From NCBI GenBank assembly GCA_963921825.1, contig OY997593.1:46391111-46455110 (forward strand): 64,000 nucleotides of DNA, in the 5' to 3' direction. The translations under genes were made by a program, and so were the position numbers. Of this stretch, positions 22,265 to 34,185 are shown piece by piece; within the stretch, counting starts at the first letter, position 1; every line of letters begins with the position of its first letter. The stretch is from Erodium maritimum. Lineage: Eukaryota > Streptophyta > Magnoliopsida > Geraniales > Geraniaceae. The notes beneath the pieces are model-generated. The model saw only the letters and a program-made list of their open reading frames with translations. It ran no database searches and had not been told where the DNA came from.

Positions 22265-23934
22265 CGTGATCTGAACATGCGGCAAAGGCGATGGATGGAG
22301 TTGTTGGAGGAGTACGACTTCGAGCTACTTTACCATCTAGGTAAGGCGAACATTGTCGTCGATGCCTTGAGTAGGAAGTCGACTCAATGTGCTGCTAGTA
22401 TATCTGTCCGAGAGTGGGACATGATGGAGGAGCTGAGCTTGTTCCGACTCGAGCTTGATGAGATCACCGACGGTGTTGCATTGTGCTCGCTAGTAGCGCA
22501 GCCCACACTTATTGCCCGTGTGCTGGAGGCACATGCTGGAGATGCCGAGACGATAGAGATTCAGGCGAGGATTGCCAGCGGTGTTGATACCGAGGACTGG
22601 GTACAGGGTGCTGATTCGGGTCTGCGTTACCGAGGACGGCTGTTTGTGCCACAGGCTTGTAGGGACATTGTGTTGAGAGAGTGTCATCACTCCCGTCTTG
22701 CTGTGCACCTGGGTGGCACCAAGATGTATCGGGACATCCGACAGCAGTTCTGGTGGAGCGGGATGCGTAGGGCTGTTGCAGAGTTTGTTTCTAGATGCCT
22801 CACCTGTCAGCAGGTGAAGGCCGAGCATCAACGTCCCGCCGGCTTACTACAGCCGTTACCGATTCCAAAGTGGAAGTGGGAGCACGTCACGATGGACTTC
22901 GTGAGTGGCTTGCCGAGGTCGTCGAGAGGGCACGACGCGGTTTGGGTAGTGGTCGACAGACTGGCCAAGTCAGCACACTTCCTGGCTATGAGGATGACAG
23001 ATACAGTTGTTACTTTGAGCCGGTTGTATGTCTGAGAGATTATCCGTCTTCATGGGGTGCCGGTATCGATTGTGTCCGACCGAGATACACATTTCACTTC
23101 TAGATTCTGGGAGAGCTTACAGAAGGAGTTGGGGACCGGTGTCTTGCTTAGTACAACTTATCATCCACAGACCGCGGTCAGTCAGAACGCACTATCCAGA
23201 TACTAGAGGACATGCTACGAGCCTGTGTGTTGGACTTTCGGGGGTCATGGGAGGATCACCTACCTTTAGCGGAGTTTGCCTACAACAACAACTTCCAGGC
23301 CAGTATTGGGATGGCACCTTTTGAGGCGTTGTATGGTAGGCCGTGCAGATCGCCCGTGTGTTGGGCAGAGGTAGGGGACCGGAGCCTACTTGGTCTGGAG
23401 ATGATCCGGGAGACGAACGAGAAGGTCGCATTGATTCGGGATCAGTTGAAGACCGCACATAGTCGCCAGAAGAGCTATGCAGATAGACGTCGCAGACCGC
23501 TTGAGTTCTCAGTTGGTGATCATGTGTTTCCGAGGGTGAGCTCGAAGAAGGGCCTACTGCGGTTCAACCGCGGCGGAGGCAAGTTGTCCCCGCGGTTTAT
23601 CGGACCGTTTGAGATCTTGAGCAGAGTTGGAGCCGTAGCTTACCGCTTGGCATTGCCACCGCATCTTGGGAACGTGCATAACGTTTTCCAAGTTTCCCAA
23701 CTGCAGAAGTACACCGCGGATCACTCTCATGTTATCGAGTGGACGGACATCGAGGTAGCTGATGATGTCTCGTACGAGGAGCAGCCCGTCAGGATTGTGG
23801 ATACGGGGGAGAAAGTCTTGCGTGACAAGACTATTCCTCTGGTACGAGTGCAGTGGAGGCACCAGGGAGCTGAGTCGACCTGGGAGCGCGAGGACGAGAT
23901 CCGGGAGAAGTACCCCCACCTGTTCGATTCTTGA
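22265..23934 (+). pseudogene. pol: RNase H tail, integrase and chromodomain-like end of the Tekay-like element
   Basis: Starts with the RNase H tail (NMRQRRWMELLEEYDFELLY). The integrase HHCC finger is visible (ECHHSRLAVHLGGTKM to CLTCQQVK). The core shows the first Asp in MDFVSGLP and the second in [13 protein letters not shown] lies at 23033-23035, and an apparent one-base deletion near 23174 changes frame just before the region carrying the catalytic Glu. The open frame then resumes at 23212-23934 (LPLAEFAYNNNFQASIGMAP, RPCRSPVCW, GNVHNVFQVSQL) and ends with a chromodomain-like RVQWRHQGAESTWERE. Such domains may steer integration into heterochromatin; that is known for the family, not shown here. 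Confidence 0.9.
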
Positions 23935-23972
23935 GGTACATATGTTTTAAATTTCGAGGACGAAATTCTTTT

Positions 23973-23985
23973 AAGGGGGGTAGAA
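23973..23985 (+). promoter_or_regulatory. Polypurine tract of the Tekay-like element
   Basis: AAGGGGGGTAGAA immediately before the TGTAAAACC start of the 3' LTR. Confidence 0.88.
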
Positions 23986-26048
23986 TGTAAAACCCGGCTT
24001 GTTTTTAAAGGGTAATAGTTTGCCATCTGAAACGTGGGGGTAGGAACTTGCAACATTTGTTTTGTTGAAAAGAAAATCAAAAAAAGAAAAGAAAAGAGGG
24101 ATTTGGGCTGTTGAGCTGGACTGGCCCGGTCTAAAGACCAGGCCCGACTCACTTACGTGGGCCAAGCCCACGCATCGACTGACTTGGCCAAGAACGTGCG
24201 CGGCCCAGGCCTCACTACAAAACCCTAGCTTGAGTCGCTTCAGCTCCCACTTTCAGTCACGACTCCCTAGGTGCTTCTTCTTCCTCGAGCGCCTCTCTCT
24301 CTTGCGAACCGAACCAGTCCGGCGATGACTCATCCCGAGCTGATTCGTCCTCCCCTCGACCCATCGCCTGAGAATCGAGATCCCTCGAGCTCGTTTTGAG
24401 CCGGGAGTGACCGGAGAGGAACGCCGGAGTCTTCGACCTCCAGATCTGGCTTTCCTCTCGCCGGCGACCTCGAACTCGTCAGATCTGAGACGAGGACGAG
24501 TATTGGGTCATGCCCGAGCCACCGCCGCCTCGTCCACGCGTCGCCGGGAACCTGACGCTCATCTCTGCCCCTTTTTCCCCACTGGCGAACGCCCTTTGCG
24601 CCGTAGGCGATGGCCAGAGCAGCTCAGGCTCGCCGGAGCTAGAGCCAGCTAGGTCTCAAGCCTGAGCAGGCCTTGGGCCTGGGGAAATGTTGGGCCGGAC
24701 AGTCGTGGGCCAGGATTTGACCGTTGGGCCAGATCCGGAGTCGGGCTTGTGTCAGGCCCAAGTCTTTGGACTAGGTTCTAACTCAGGTCCGGACCGGGTC
24801 TGACTCGGGTCTGGGTCGTGTCTGGAGCCGGGTCCGGGTCGGATCTGGGTCCGGCTGGGCCTGGGTTCTGGACCGGGTCAGATCCGAGTCTGGTTCTCCG
24901 ATCCGGGTTAGATCTGGGTCGGACATAAAATGAATTAATTTATTTAAAGAATTTAATTATAAATTGGACTAAAATCAGATAATTCACGGACTATCAGTTA
25001 AATTAAAAGACGAAACTGTTAAATCAGAGGACCTTGGACTTTACGGGACTGATTGGACTTTTACTTGTTAAAACCCAGACGTGGACTTCGCGGACTTCGC
25101 CCTAGAAGACCCGAGTTAGGCCAGGTCGTCAACAGCTAGGAGACGTAGTTGTGTGATCGTCTTGAGGTAGGGAAAAGCACTAAACTCATATGATAATTTC
25201 AATAACGCTGATAGCATGCCTATAAGATAATAAAACCGGAAAGGTCCTAGAACGCATATAGGATGTGATTCACTAGAATAACTGTTTTTCGATTAAATAA
25301 TAACCGGACGAGTCTTAGCAACATGTAGGATATGATTCACTAGTTTAGCTGCTTTCAATACTTGGGAAATGGTCGTGCTGGTAGAATGGCCATGTCGAGC
25401 CTTAGGACTTGCTTGTTGATTGTTTGTATGATTGATTGTTCGCCCTTGAGGCCGTTGCATGCTCCGTACTTAAGATAATATAAGAGTCGAACTAGATTAA
25501 CTGAAATATGATGATTGTAGCATGAACGGTATTTCGTACCTTGATTGATCGATTGAATGAACTTTGAGTGTGAATTGGTTGTGACTTTGGATATGATCGG
25601 GTGAGTGATAGACCGATGGGACGTGGTTGGTAAGTCAAATGGTAAGATTGATCTGCTATGTTGTGTGTAACTGTGGTAGGTGCGTTATATTTTCGGTTGT
25701 TTCGAGTGTGTGCACCCCGAGGGGGTAATCCGGGAAGATACCTAGGCCGATGTGCGGTTCCGGTATGGTATATGTCTATGCTCCCCGATGTGCTTTACCG
25801 GGAAGACATCTAGGCCGATGTGCATTTCCGGTATGATGTGATTGTTCACCCCGAGGGGGTAATCCGGGAAGACGTCTAGGCTGATGTGCGTTTCCGGTAT
25901 GGCGTGTGATTATTCACCCCGAGGGGGTAGTCCGGGAAGATATCTAGGCTGATGTGCGTTTCCGGTACGATATGTTGCGCGTTGTGGGTTTCGTCCCGAT
26001 AAAGGTAGTCCCTTGGAGACATTTCCGGGATCTCCGACGATACGCATT
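23986..26048 (+). repeat. 3' LTR of the Tekay-like element, truncated
   Basis: Matches the 5' LTR from its first base up to position 17452 of that copy (GATACGCATTC), then ends abruptly at 26048. It lacks a segment of about 195 bp corresponding to 15582-15777. It has numerous single-base differences in the GC-rich part, so the insertion is not recent, although the part after the GGGTCCGG block is very similar. Confidence 0.9.
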
Positions 26049-26865
26049 CCGCACAAACAAACCATAAATGTTACAAACTCCAGACCAACTTGTCTGTAAT
26101 ATTACCGACTACCCGCCGAAATCAGAACGCAAAAACAAGGCACCTTAGAACGTGCAAACAACGTGAAGTCAAAAGTGCAACAACGGCCACACCAAACGTA
26201 GCACATAACGGGCACACCAAAGTGCATCTAGAGCACCGAAGGTGCAATCTAGTGCACACCAGTATGCAACAAGACAGTTATTTGGGATTAAACCCAAACG
26301 AAACAAACCAAAAACTTAACGAATAAAAACGAAATAGAAACTTGAAAAAGAAAAAGGAAAGAACACCGCTAAAACCAAACGGAACCAGGCCAACAAAATT
26401 TGAACTAAATCTTAGGAACAGCAGCACTTGCCCTGATCTCTAGCCACGGGGCCGGATCTAGAGCACAGCCCACCACCGGAGTTCGAAACCCACAACCGTG
26501 AGCACCCATGCGGGCCAGCAACAGACCGACAATGAAGGCCAGCATGAGTTCGAGACACCCAAACACTTACTAGTGAAGCACATGTCAGTGAACCAGCTCC
26601 AAGAGCTCGCAGAAGACGAAGCCAGTAGAAAAAAGAAACACACCACCATTCTTAGATCCAATCAAATCTTTGACGACCAAGAGCATAAACGACAAAGAGA
26701 AGGTTTTGGGGGAGGAAGGGAAAGAAAGAGAAGGGGGTCGGCGGCTATCAAGGTTGTAGAGACCCTTAAAAGCAGCCGACATCAATTCTGTGCTTGTTTT
26801 TTTTCGTAGAAGAGGCGTAGAATTTCGTGTGCGTACTTAAAATAGTGTATTTGTAGTCAATCCAA
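26049..26865. other. Unassigned DNA beyond the truncated LTR
   Basis: No gene can be supported. The frames at 26498-26809 (plus) and 26458-26785 (minus) lack domains. The minus strand is T/G-skewed with a layout like a transcribed retroposon, but has no clear tail. It abuts the LTR break at 26048, so a deletion or insertion boundary lies there. Confidence 0.4.
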
Positions 26866-26877
26866 AATGTATATCAT
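26866..26877. repeat. Target duplication of the outer LINE, left copy
   Basis: AATGTATATCAT here and AATGTATAGCAT at 46520-46531 differ at one base and bracket the LINE pieces 26878-28151 and 45703-46519. The match is short and AT-rich, so it is suggestive rather than certain. Confidence 0.55.
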
Positions 26878-28151
26878 TTTTTTTTGAAAATAAGTTGTAG
26901 CTTTCATTAATATAAACCGAAACTCATTACAGTGGCCATGGCCTTTAAGAGGGACAGGGTCCAATAAGTCTCAAATACGAACTGATCCAAAACAGACTCA
27001 TTTTTGGCAAACATCACAGTTAAGGGAAATTAACTAAAATAGGAAATAAAACCAATACTAAAACAGAAAAGAAAATCCAAAGGTGCCCATTGCCCAGAAC
27101 AGCTCAATGTGGGGCCTAAAGGCTGCTTGATCCCTGCTTTCCAAGGACTCGTCTCATCGACTCAACGAGCGATTGAACCATCAAACTTGAACCAGGCAAT
27201 AAGGTGGGGAGGAACAACTCTCCCTAGAGACCCCTCCAAGAGTCGATCCCTGGAGCCATGAATTCTTCTCATTTCTCCTAACAAGGTTGTTTTCCAGCTC
27301 TCGCCTGATCTTCTAGCGGCTCCCCCGTTGTGTCCCTCTTCTGCCCACTCGGCCCCTACTGCGAACACCCAGGACGGACTGTCGTAGACGATTGGCCGAC
27401 GCCCCAGGTGGACAGCTCCTTTCTTAGTCGAATTTGAGCTCGTAAACCCGGATTAGGTATCGGGTCCACGGTCGTACATGCTGTCTTCTCCCGAGCCAAT
27501 CCGGTTCTTGGTATAGGATCCAGGGTCAGCGAGGCAAATCCCGGTGGTGGTGGTGGTAGTGGACACATCTCTTTTCCCCAATCGGTCTCGTAGGGCCGAT
27601 CTGCTTTTGCGGTCTTGAATTCCATAAGGGAGTCCCCATAACGAGGAACTCACGGAACCTCCCACTCGCAATCCCTAGTCATGTGGCCATTTCTAGCACA
27701 ATTGAAACAGAAAGTAGTAAGTTTAGCATACGCGAGGGTGACACGAACTAGCTCCGGATAGTCTCGGAAGCTCATAATCATTGTACGCCGAAGAGGTCTC
27801 TTCACGTCCATCCAAAACCGGACATTCACAGTTCCGCCCCATCACATACCCCACTGATCACACGGGGTATGTACATGTTCTCATAGGGCTGCTCTGATTG
27901 ACTCCTCGTGGCCTTTGTACGGGCAAGAGGAGGGATACCCCGAGCAAAGACCTAGAGTTGGTACCTGTCCAACCGAGGGAGGTCCCTAGACATGAGATCC
28001 AATATCTCCATGAGAAGCAGCATATGGCCATGGAAACACCATAGTTCATTCTGGCGGACCCAAGTCTTATCCGCCGATGACCGAAAGTAAAAAACCAGAA
28101 TACCCGGTTCGAGATCCTTGACGACCACCCCTGTCGCAGCGCGACCCCCTG
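26878..28151 (-). mobile_element. 3' part of a LINE split by a gypsy element
   Basis: Minus strand. The poly(A) is the T-run at 26877-26885. ORF1 pieces: DUF4283-like segment at 27955-28146 (VVVKDLEPGILVFYFRS, WVRQNELWCFHGHMLLL), then MDVKRPLRRT and LAYAKLTTFCFNCAR leading to a zinc knuckle CFNCARNGHMTRDC (27668-27709). The frame is broken between these blocks. After ORF1 only about 0.8 kb of weakly coding sequence remains before the tail; there is no ORF2 reverse transcriptase. Confidence 0.8.
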
Positions 28152-30100
28152 TGTCACACCCCAAATCCGGTATTGACCGGACCCGAGACGTGACTTAGTG
28201 AAATTAAATAGTAACAAATATAACAGGGATTTAAGTATGACAATGGGAGAATAACATAAATCAACAAAGCTCACTTCTTGAGTCTAAAGCTCAGTCAATA
28301 TAAAATGAAAAACACAATACGTCTCTAATAACAAGTAAAACCCCGGGCATCCGCTAGCTCCCCAGCTCTACGATTTCCTCTACTCCAAGTCATAAGTAAT
28401 ACATGTAGACAACACGGTAAGGGGTGAACTTGACGCTCAGTAGGAAAAACCATGAAAACCACCTCTTAACAGATTTTCAAGGAACGCAATCCCAAAGTTT
28501 AAAGTTTAACGTTTGATACAAGGTTTGATAAAATCGATGCGATACTTGACCATTTTAAAACTATACTCAGTTTACCCGGTCACTCACCGAACCAACAATC
28601 TCCAACCTTAACCCGACAATAGTCATGAAATCAAACCAAAGAAACCACCGCAACCACAAGCACCGTAACACTTAAAACATAGCAAAGCTCAATCAAAACC
28701 AAGATAATATTAACACACACAAAACGACACTTCAGCCAATTAAAAGCCAGCACCCCTCTTTAAACTCTGATACTCAATGTCCAACTATACCAGCATTAAC
28801 TCCACACTAACGCCTACCCTGAGGCCACACCAAGGAACCATCAATACACAATTTCCACCGCACATAGTTAACAACACTCACAGGCACAATCACAAACAAT
28901 CAAAGCAAGGACATTCTCAAACACACACTCGTAACCAATGCACGGTCTCGGGAGCAACCCGCTCGGCCCAGCAAAGCCGTACGCAACTTTCCCCAACACA
29001 AAGTCAGGAGAGGCGGTCGACCTCATCCGCGGAACACAGGCCCAACCTCTTCGCGGAACAACCTCATCGCGGAACACAGGCCCAGCCTCTTCGCGGTACA
29101 ACCTTATCGCGGTACACAGGCCCAGCCTCTTCGCGGAACAACCTTATCGCGGTACACAGGCCCAGCCTCTTCGCGGAACAACCTCATCGCGGCATCGCGG
29201 CTCAACATAGCGTTTTACCGAGTGCTAGTCGGAAGGTAGGGAAAACACCTCTTCGCGGGACACGGCGTTTTCCGACCCAAGGTCGGAAGGTACAGAGACC
29301 GCTTTTATCAAAATAACCAAGGCACTCACAATCACAATCACAACCACAATCACAATCAAAATCATACTCACACTGCTATCACGCACTTACCATCACTTAC
29401 CGAAATCCCACTCAACGTGGTAACCCCACCGGCTTAACCGGTATTCAATCCCCAACCTTCCCACAGTTCAACAAATCAACGAAACAGGAAGTAGCCACTC
29501 AAGTCATCGACATGTATTACTAGCTCGATTCTACTCGTTTTCATGTTCGTTAATTATTAACCGTTCAGGCATCAAAGAACACGCAATAGATACATTCAGC
29601 ACACAAATCCTACGGGCGCGACATGGCCCGATTATACCAGCACGACAATTCCCAAGACTGAAACGTAAATCTTCACAGTTTATAAGTCTACGCTAGTTAA
29701 TCACATCTTATCTGCATCCTAGTCACTTAACCGGTTGTTAGGTTTCCCTATATGCATTCTAGTACATCCGTAAATAAGCGGGTTTCGAGGTAATCCCTAC
29801 CTCAAGACGGTCACACCAGCTGCGTCTCCTAGCTGCTCACGTTCGGGCCTAACTCCAGTCTTCTCAGGCGAAGTCCAAGTCTGGGTTTAACTCCGGTCTT
29901 CTCCGTGCTCGGGTAAAGGCCTGGTTTTAACACAAAGGGATGGTCATCAGTCCCGGTCCCAAGTTGTAACAGTCCTCTAATTATTATTTTAGTCTAAACG
30001 GTTGTCCAAAAGTCCGATAGCCCTTGAATTGTCCGATAAGTCTTGGTATTTATCTGATTTTAAACCCAATTCATTAATTAATTATTTAATTAAATGGCCC
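28152..30100 (-). repeat. 3' LTR of the nested gypsy element
   Basis: Left end TGTCACACCCCAAATCCGG is sharp; the right limit is uncertain because the partner LTR is rearranged. It matches 41024-44655 after removing the hAT, and beyond that it resembles the Tekay-family LTR (CTAGCTGCTCACGTTCGGGC reversed). It contains a 40-bp minisatellite (29029-29200) and a CACAAT-rich run (29316-29362). The plus-strand frames at 28777-29316 are this repeat read through, not genes. Confidence 0.8.
29029..29200. repeat. 40-bp minisatellite in the gypsy LTR
   Basis: Four units made of CGCGGAACACAGGCCCA(A/G)CC with TCTT, then CGCGGAACAACCTCAT. The same block lies at 44007-44180 in the other LTR with copy-level differences. 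Copies are adjacent with no unique spacers. Confidence 0.85.
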
Positions 30101-30449
30101 GTCCACCCCACACAAACTACACCACGACGAACACGACAACCTAAGAACGCTTGCCCTTCACCCGGGTGCAAACCGTAATCAACACAATTGTGAATCGAAT
30201 TTACAGAAATCTTCTCAACTATGCTCTTGGTATCCGTCACCTAACAATTCTCACTGGACAAGTCCACGATTATCTCATAACCGACCGCACGTGCGAACTT
30301 GAACGTCGCCACCCGCAACTCACGTACGACCGTATCTCAAACCACAGAAGTCACTTAACAGGCATAAACAATCACAGCAACCCAAATCCTCGGTCCCAAA
30401 AGTCCCATACCGGAATCCCCCTCGGTGTGGGTATCCTACCACGGTTATA

Positions 30450-30941
30450 GTTCAATGCGAAAAGACCACCAAGAACGGTCAACCACTCTAATCTCAGATG
30501 TAAGGCTCGTACTTGTCAACCACTTCACTCGTAACCGGGGTGCCACGACACAAGGGTCGCCCCGAGGCTTTACTTTTAAGCCTAACTTCTCAGCAAGGGA
30601 AAAAGAAACAAAAGAGTGCGATGCATGTGGGTTATGGGCCCACCACGCTTCTGCTGCGCCACTCTGATCTCATCGCCACCCGGCCACCTTCCTCGACCGG
30701 TCTGTTGGTTTACTGATACCGTTGCGGCCCTCCGTAGCTCGGCACTCGTATCCGATGTTCCGGATGCCGGCAGTGTGAAAGCACTGGCCTCCGTTCGAAC
30801 GCGACGTAAACTACTGATGTTCCTTGACCTGTCTGCTTCAAAACGCCAGGCGAGGCCTGTGGCCGGGAGAGCCCTGCGGTTCTTCGTTCCTTCGGTTCTC
30901 GAGTCTCGTGCCGTCCCGCAACAATGCTTGGTCGTTGTCGA
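30450..30941 (-). pseudogene. Gag C-terminus and protease remnant of the nested gypsy element
   Basis: On the minus strand a protease-like block HASHSFVSFSLAEKLGL lies at about 30574-30627. This resembles the active-site flank of plant gypsy proteases (D-S/T-GASHSF then a helix), but the catalytic Asp is not readable. Upstream (toward 30941) are frames with several stops and no clear zinc knuckle. The assignment is by pattern only. Confidence 0.55.
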
Positions 30942-32629
30942 TGTTAGTCTTAGTGCCCGTAGTTCAATCCTAAATGTCCAAATGTATATATCATCGTTAG
31001 CAATAAAATTAAAGCGGCTTTATATTACTTATGTGTTGGAGTAATATATCGATGTGTGCTCTGATCTATGCCCACCATGCGAATAGAACCATAGATCGAG
31101 ATAGATCACACTCGATGGGTCCCTAGTCAACAAAGCTTCACTAGAAGCGACTAGTATGAAAGATGGCTCTTTATGGCTTACGTTCTGTTAGTCATTGGAA
31201 TGAGATTCCGGAGTCTGATCATAGATATCATGTGGGACATGATATTGGACGACCCGCCCTGAATATGTGCCATAGATTAAGTCATGAACATATTCAGTGT
31301 CGTAGCTTGTCATGTATCCTTAGACCAAGGAGTCTTTGTGATCGCTATGTAGTCAACAACTGAGTTTGACCTGAGCCTAACGTTGTCCGTAACAGGGCTT
31401 CCATAACGGCCAGGATTGGCTTGGGGACGGGCTACATGAGTGACACGAAAGACGGCTAAGGGATTTATCCCTCATACTGAGGTATGAGAAAGATATCGGT
31501 TCTCGGCCGCTTGATCGAGAGTGACTGAAAGAATATCATGGCCATGCACATGATACTAGGTATCATATCTTTAGTCATCTCACATATCAAGGAACATTGA
31601 TTGAGAATAATAAGGATGACGGCTCTATGCCTTATCTCAATCAGGATATCGGAGATAAAAGGATAATGACAGGGATGACGGAAAGGTTAGAATCGACAGG
31701 GTCGATTCGTTATGCAGTGTCAGGCAATACTAAAGTCTCGTTAGTTGCCACTTAAATAAGATCAAGTAAAATGGGATTTTACGTTGATCTATTGACATGC
31801 ATAAACCTAAGGGTCACACCGGAGGATGAAACTCATTGACACATTTATGGAGAATGGCCAAAAGGGAGTTGTCTCGGGACATGACCAAAATTGGGTTTTG
31901 GTTCATGTGCCCGTAAGTGAATAGGACTTCACAGATCGAGACAAGGCTTGGAGTCTTGGGATTGATCGCGTCGGAAAATGTTGGACATTTCCGGTATGGA
32001 AGGCATGGAGGCGATGAGCGAATCACGGGACCTCGTTGGAAATGGCCACGGGCCATGTTCCAAGAGGCCCATGAAAGGCCCATGCAACCAAGACCCATGG
32101 AACTAATTAATCAAGTCTTGATTAATTAGTACTAAGTAAGCAAGACAAGGATTAAGGTGTTGGTGATTCACCACCTAACCCAATCTTGTCTTGCCATACT
32201 TTGTCCTATTTACACCTTACTTGACACCATACTTGTCCCATGCCTTTAGTTGGACAAGTATGGGTTTTGTTATGTTTAAGTCATCTTTTTTCAACATAAC
32301 AAACACAAGACAAGAATAGGAAACACATTTTCTCTCCCTCTTCCATGGCCATTTCGGGTTTGGCTAGTTTCCACCTCCATGTTTGTGTTCTTGAGTCCTC
32401 AAAGAGAAGAACTATGTGGCTTTGATTCCCATGTGGATACGTAGGCGTCTTGGAGACTCAAGCCAATCATTCGTTAACCGGTGTTCTTGTTTTGGTAAGA
32501 ACTAGTGCTGAATTTTTCTCTTGTTAATCCATTCTTTGTTAGTTGTTTCATGGTTTTAATTGTCTCTTGGTTTTCATTGATTTTCCGCTGCGAGTTGGTT
32601 CATCTCCAACCCTACCTCGAGACCCAACA
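30942..32629 (+). repeat. 5' LTR of the young copia element
   Basis: 1,688 bp. Contains a perfect 14-bp-arm hairpin (32102-32130) followed by a second imperfect hairpin around 32139-32193. Reading frames at 31163-31363 and 31814-32129 recur in the other LTR and are not genes. Confidence 0.95.
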
Positions 32630-32630
32630 G

Positions 32631-32647
32631 TGGTATCAGAGCCGTGC
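32631..32647 (+). promoter_or_regulatory. Primer binding site of the young copia element
   Basis: TGGTATCAGAGCCGTGC one base after the LTR end; initiator-Met tRNA type. Confidence 0.9.
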
Positions 32648-34185
32648 TACCTTCGGGATTCACAAGACGGTGTTCAAAGTTTCGGTTTTGCTTGAAAGTT
32701 TCGTTTTTGGCATGTTGTTTTGCTAAATTGTTTGATAACATGTTTTAAATTCTTGTTCATGGATTTAATGCATGTAAATTGAATTTTTTAAAATTATTTC
32801 AAATCTGGAAATTTTGAAAAAAATTTGATTTTTCGGGTCTCGGGAGCGGGACTCTCGGGGAGCCGAAACCGGGACCGAACGGGGCTCCGTTGGACGGAGC
32901 TAGGCCAAGCATGACCATTGGATGGTTGATATGCCAAGGCTAAACCGTTTTGTTAGTTATGACGAGTTTGGAACCGTCATGACGAACTCGAAGATCAAAT
33001 GTTCAAAAGTTTCATTTTTGAACGGTTTCGATAAACCGAGCATCAAAAAATTTCGAAACTTGGCTATTAATTAAAACCGGAAAATCACATGATGTTTGAT
33101 AACATGCTTGTTTGATAACACGATGTGTGATGTGATGTTGGCATGGTGTACATAATAGCCCCGAGCTCAATTTAATTATTTATCGCTTTTCACGGCCTAC
33201 GAGCCGTTAGAGTTAACGTGTAATTATTCTTTCAAGGTATGGTCGTCAAACCACTTGTTTGTAATATTTATTTATTCCCGACCTGCGAGTCGTGTATTAA
33301 ATTGTAATATTTTACTCAAGATGAAGAAAGGGCGAAAAGGTCATTTGGTGGCTTTTCGGGTGTTGGCATCGGCTTGGAGTCGGTGGAGCTCAAGAAGCTA
33401 GTGGGAGTTAGTTTATGGGGCTATTATGTGCACATTTATCGCTTTATGCTTGGTTTAGTTTATGCATGATTAATTCTATGTGTTTTAGAATTGCATGCTT
33501 AACTTTATTTACCTAGCATATCACCTCACATGCAAAGATAAAATTGGAATTTTAATCCTTGTGTGTGAACCCTTAGAACCGTCATTGCATTGGATGTAGT
33601 TGACGGGTTCAAAGGAAGAATTACATTGGATGTAATTTGAGGCATCATTGCATTTGGAATGTAGTTGATGTGCTCATCGCATCTAGGATGTGCCAAAGTT
33701 TTGAACACAACTGGACAAGTAAAAGCGGGTCATGTCCGATACCTCCCAATTATCAACACCTTACTACCTCCCCGTCCTATGGGTGTCGTGCGCATTAGCG
33801 GAGCATCCATGGGAAAGCGGGGTAGTAGGTTTGGACGACATATGTGGGTGTCGTGCGCATTAGCGGAGCACCTACATAGTGACGAGCCATAGTTGAAAAT
33901 TGGTGGACCCGACTACGATTCTCGGCCTGAGGTTGAGCTAGGGTAACAGATAGGGTAAGTCGTGTACATAAGTACATACCCTAGCCAAGAGTCACATTGG
34001 ATGTGATTGGATGGAGTCCTACCTACATAGCTCGATTAAGTGGTGAGCATTAGTTCAGCTTAATCGAGTGAATCAAGGATCTTGGTTTCAGATTCTAAAG
34101 GTTTAGAATCGATTGTTGGTGTTTAAGCTTGATCTTCATAAAATTTATTCAGTTTACTGATTGAATTTTATCTGTTGTAGATCAA
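32648..34185 (+). other. Long leader of the young copia element
   Basis: About 1.5 kb without coding potential. It contains short degenerate repeats (GCATTGGATGTAGTTGA-like, 33580-33690) and two copies of GGGTGTCGTGCGCATTAGCG (33780 and 33847). Confidence 0.6.

Larger units (their letters stand above)
15248..26048 (+). mobile_element. Tekay-like Ty3/gypsy chromovirus, 3' LTR truncated
   Basis: Order: 5' LTR 15248-18055, tRNA-iMet primer site, about 1.1 kb leader, gag, protease, reverse transcriptase, RNase H, integrase and a C-terminal chromodomain-like end, polypurine tract, 3' LTR 23986-26048. Pol order (integrase last) is Ty3/gypsy; the end of pol (RVQWRHQGAESTWERE) is chromodomain-like, as in Tekay/Del chromoviruses. 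The reading frame is broken by at least six stops and one frameshift. The 3' LTR stops at 26048, lacking about 600 bp present in the 5' LTR, and it also lacks about 195 bp corresponding to 15582-15777. Confidence 0.93.

Noticed and set aside
29029..29200. Possible CRISPR-like array
   Set aside because: Units are directly adjacent without unique spacers, lie in a plant LTR and recur in the partner LTR.
28777..29316. Long plus-strand frame with repeated FAEQPHRGTQAQPLRG peptides, also at 43754-44289
   Set aside because: It is the 40-bp LTR minisatellite read through; 40 bp is not a multiple of 3, all frames stay open by composition, and the element runs on the minus strand.
31163..32129. Frames 31163-31363, 31814-32098 and 31917-32129
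   Set aside because: Present identically in both LTRs of the young copia (37936-38136, 38587-38902); non-coding LTR sequence.
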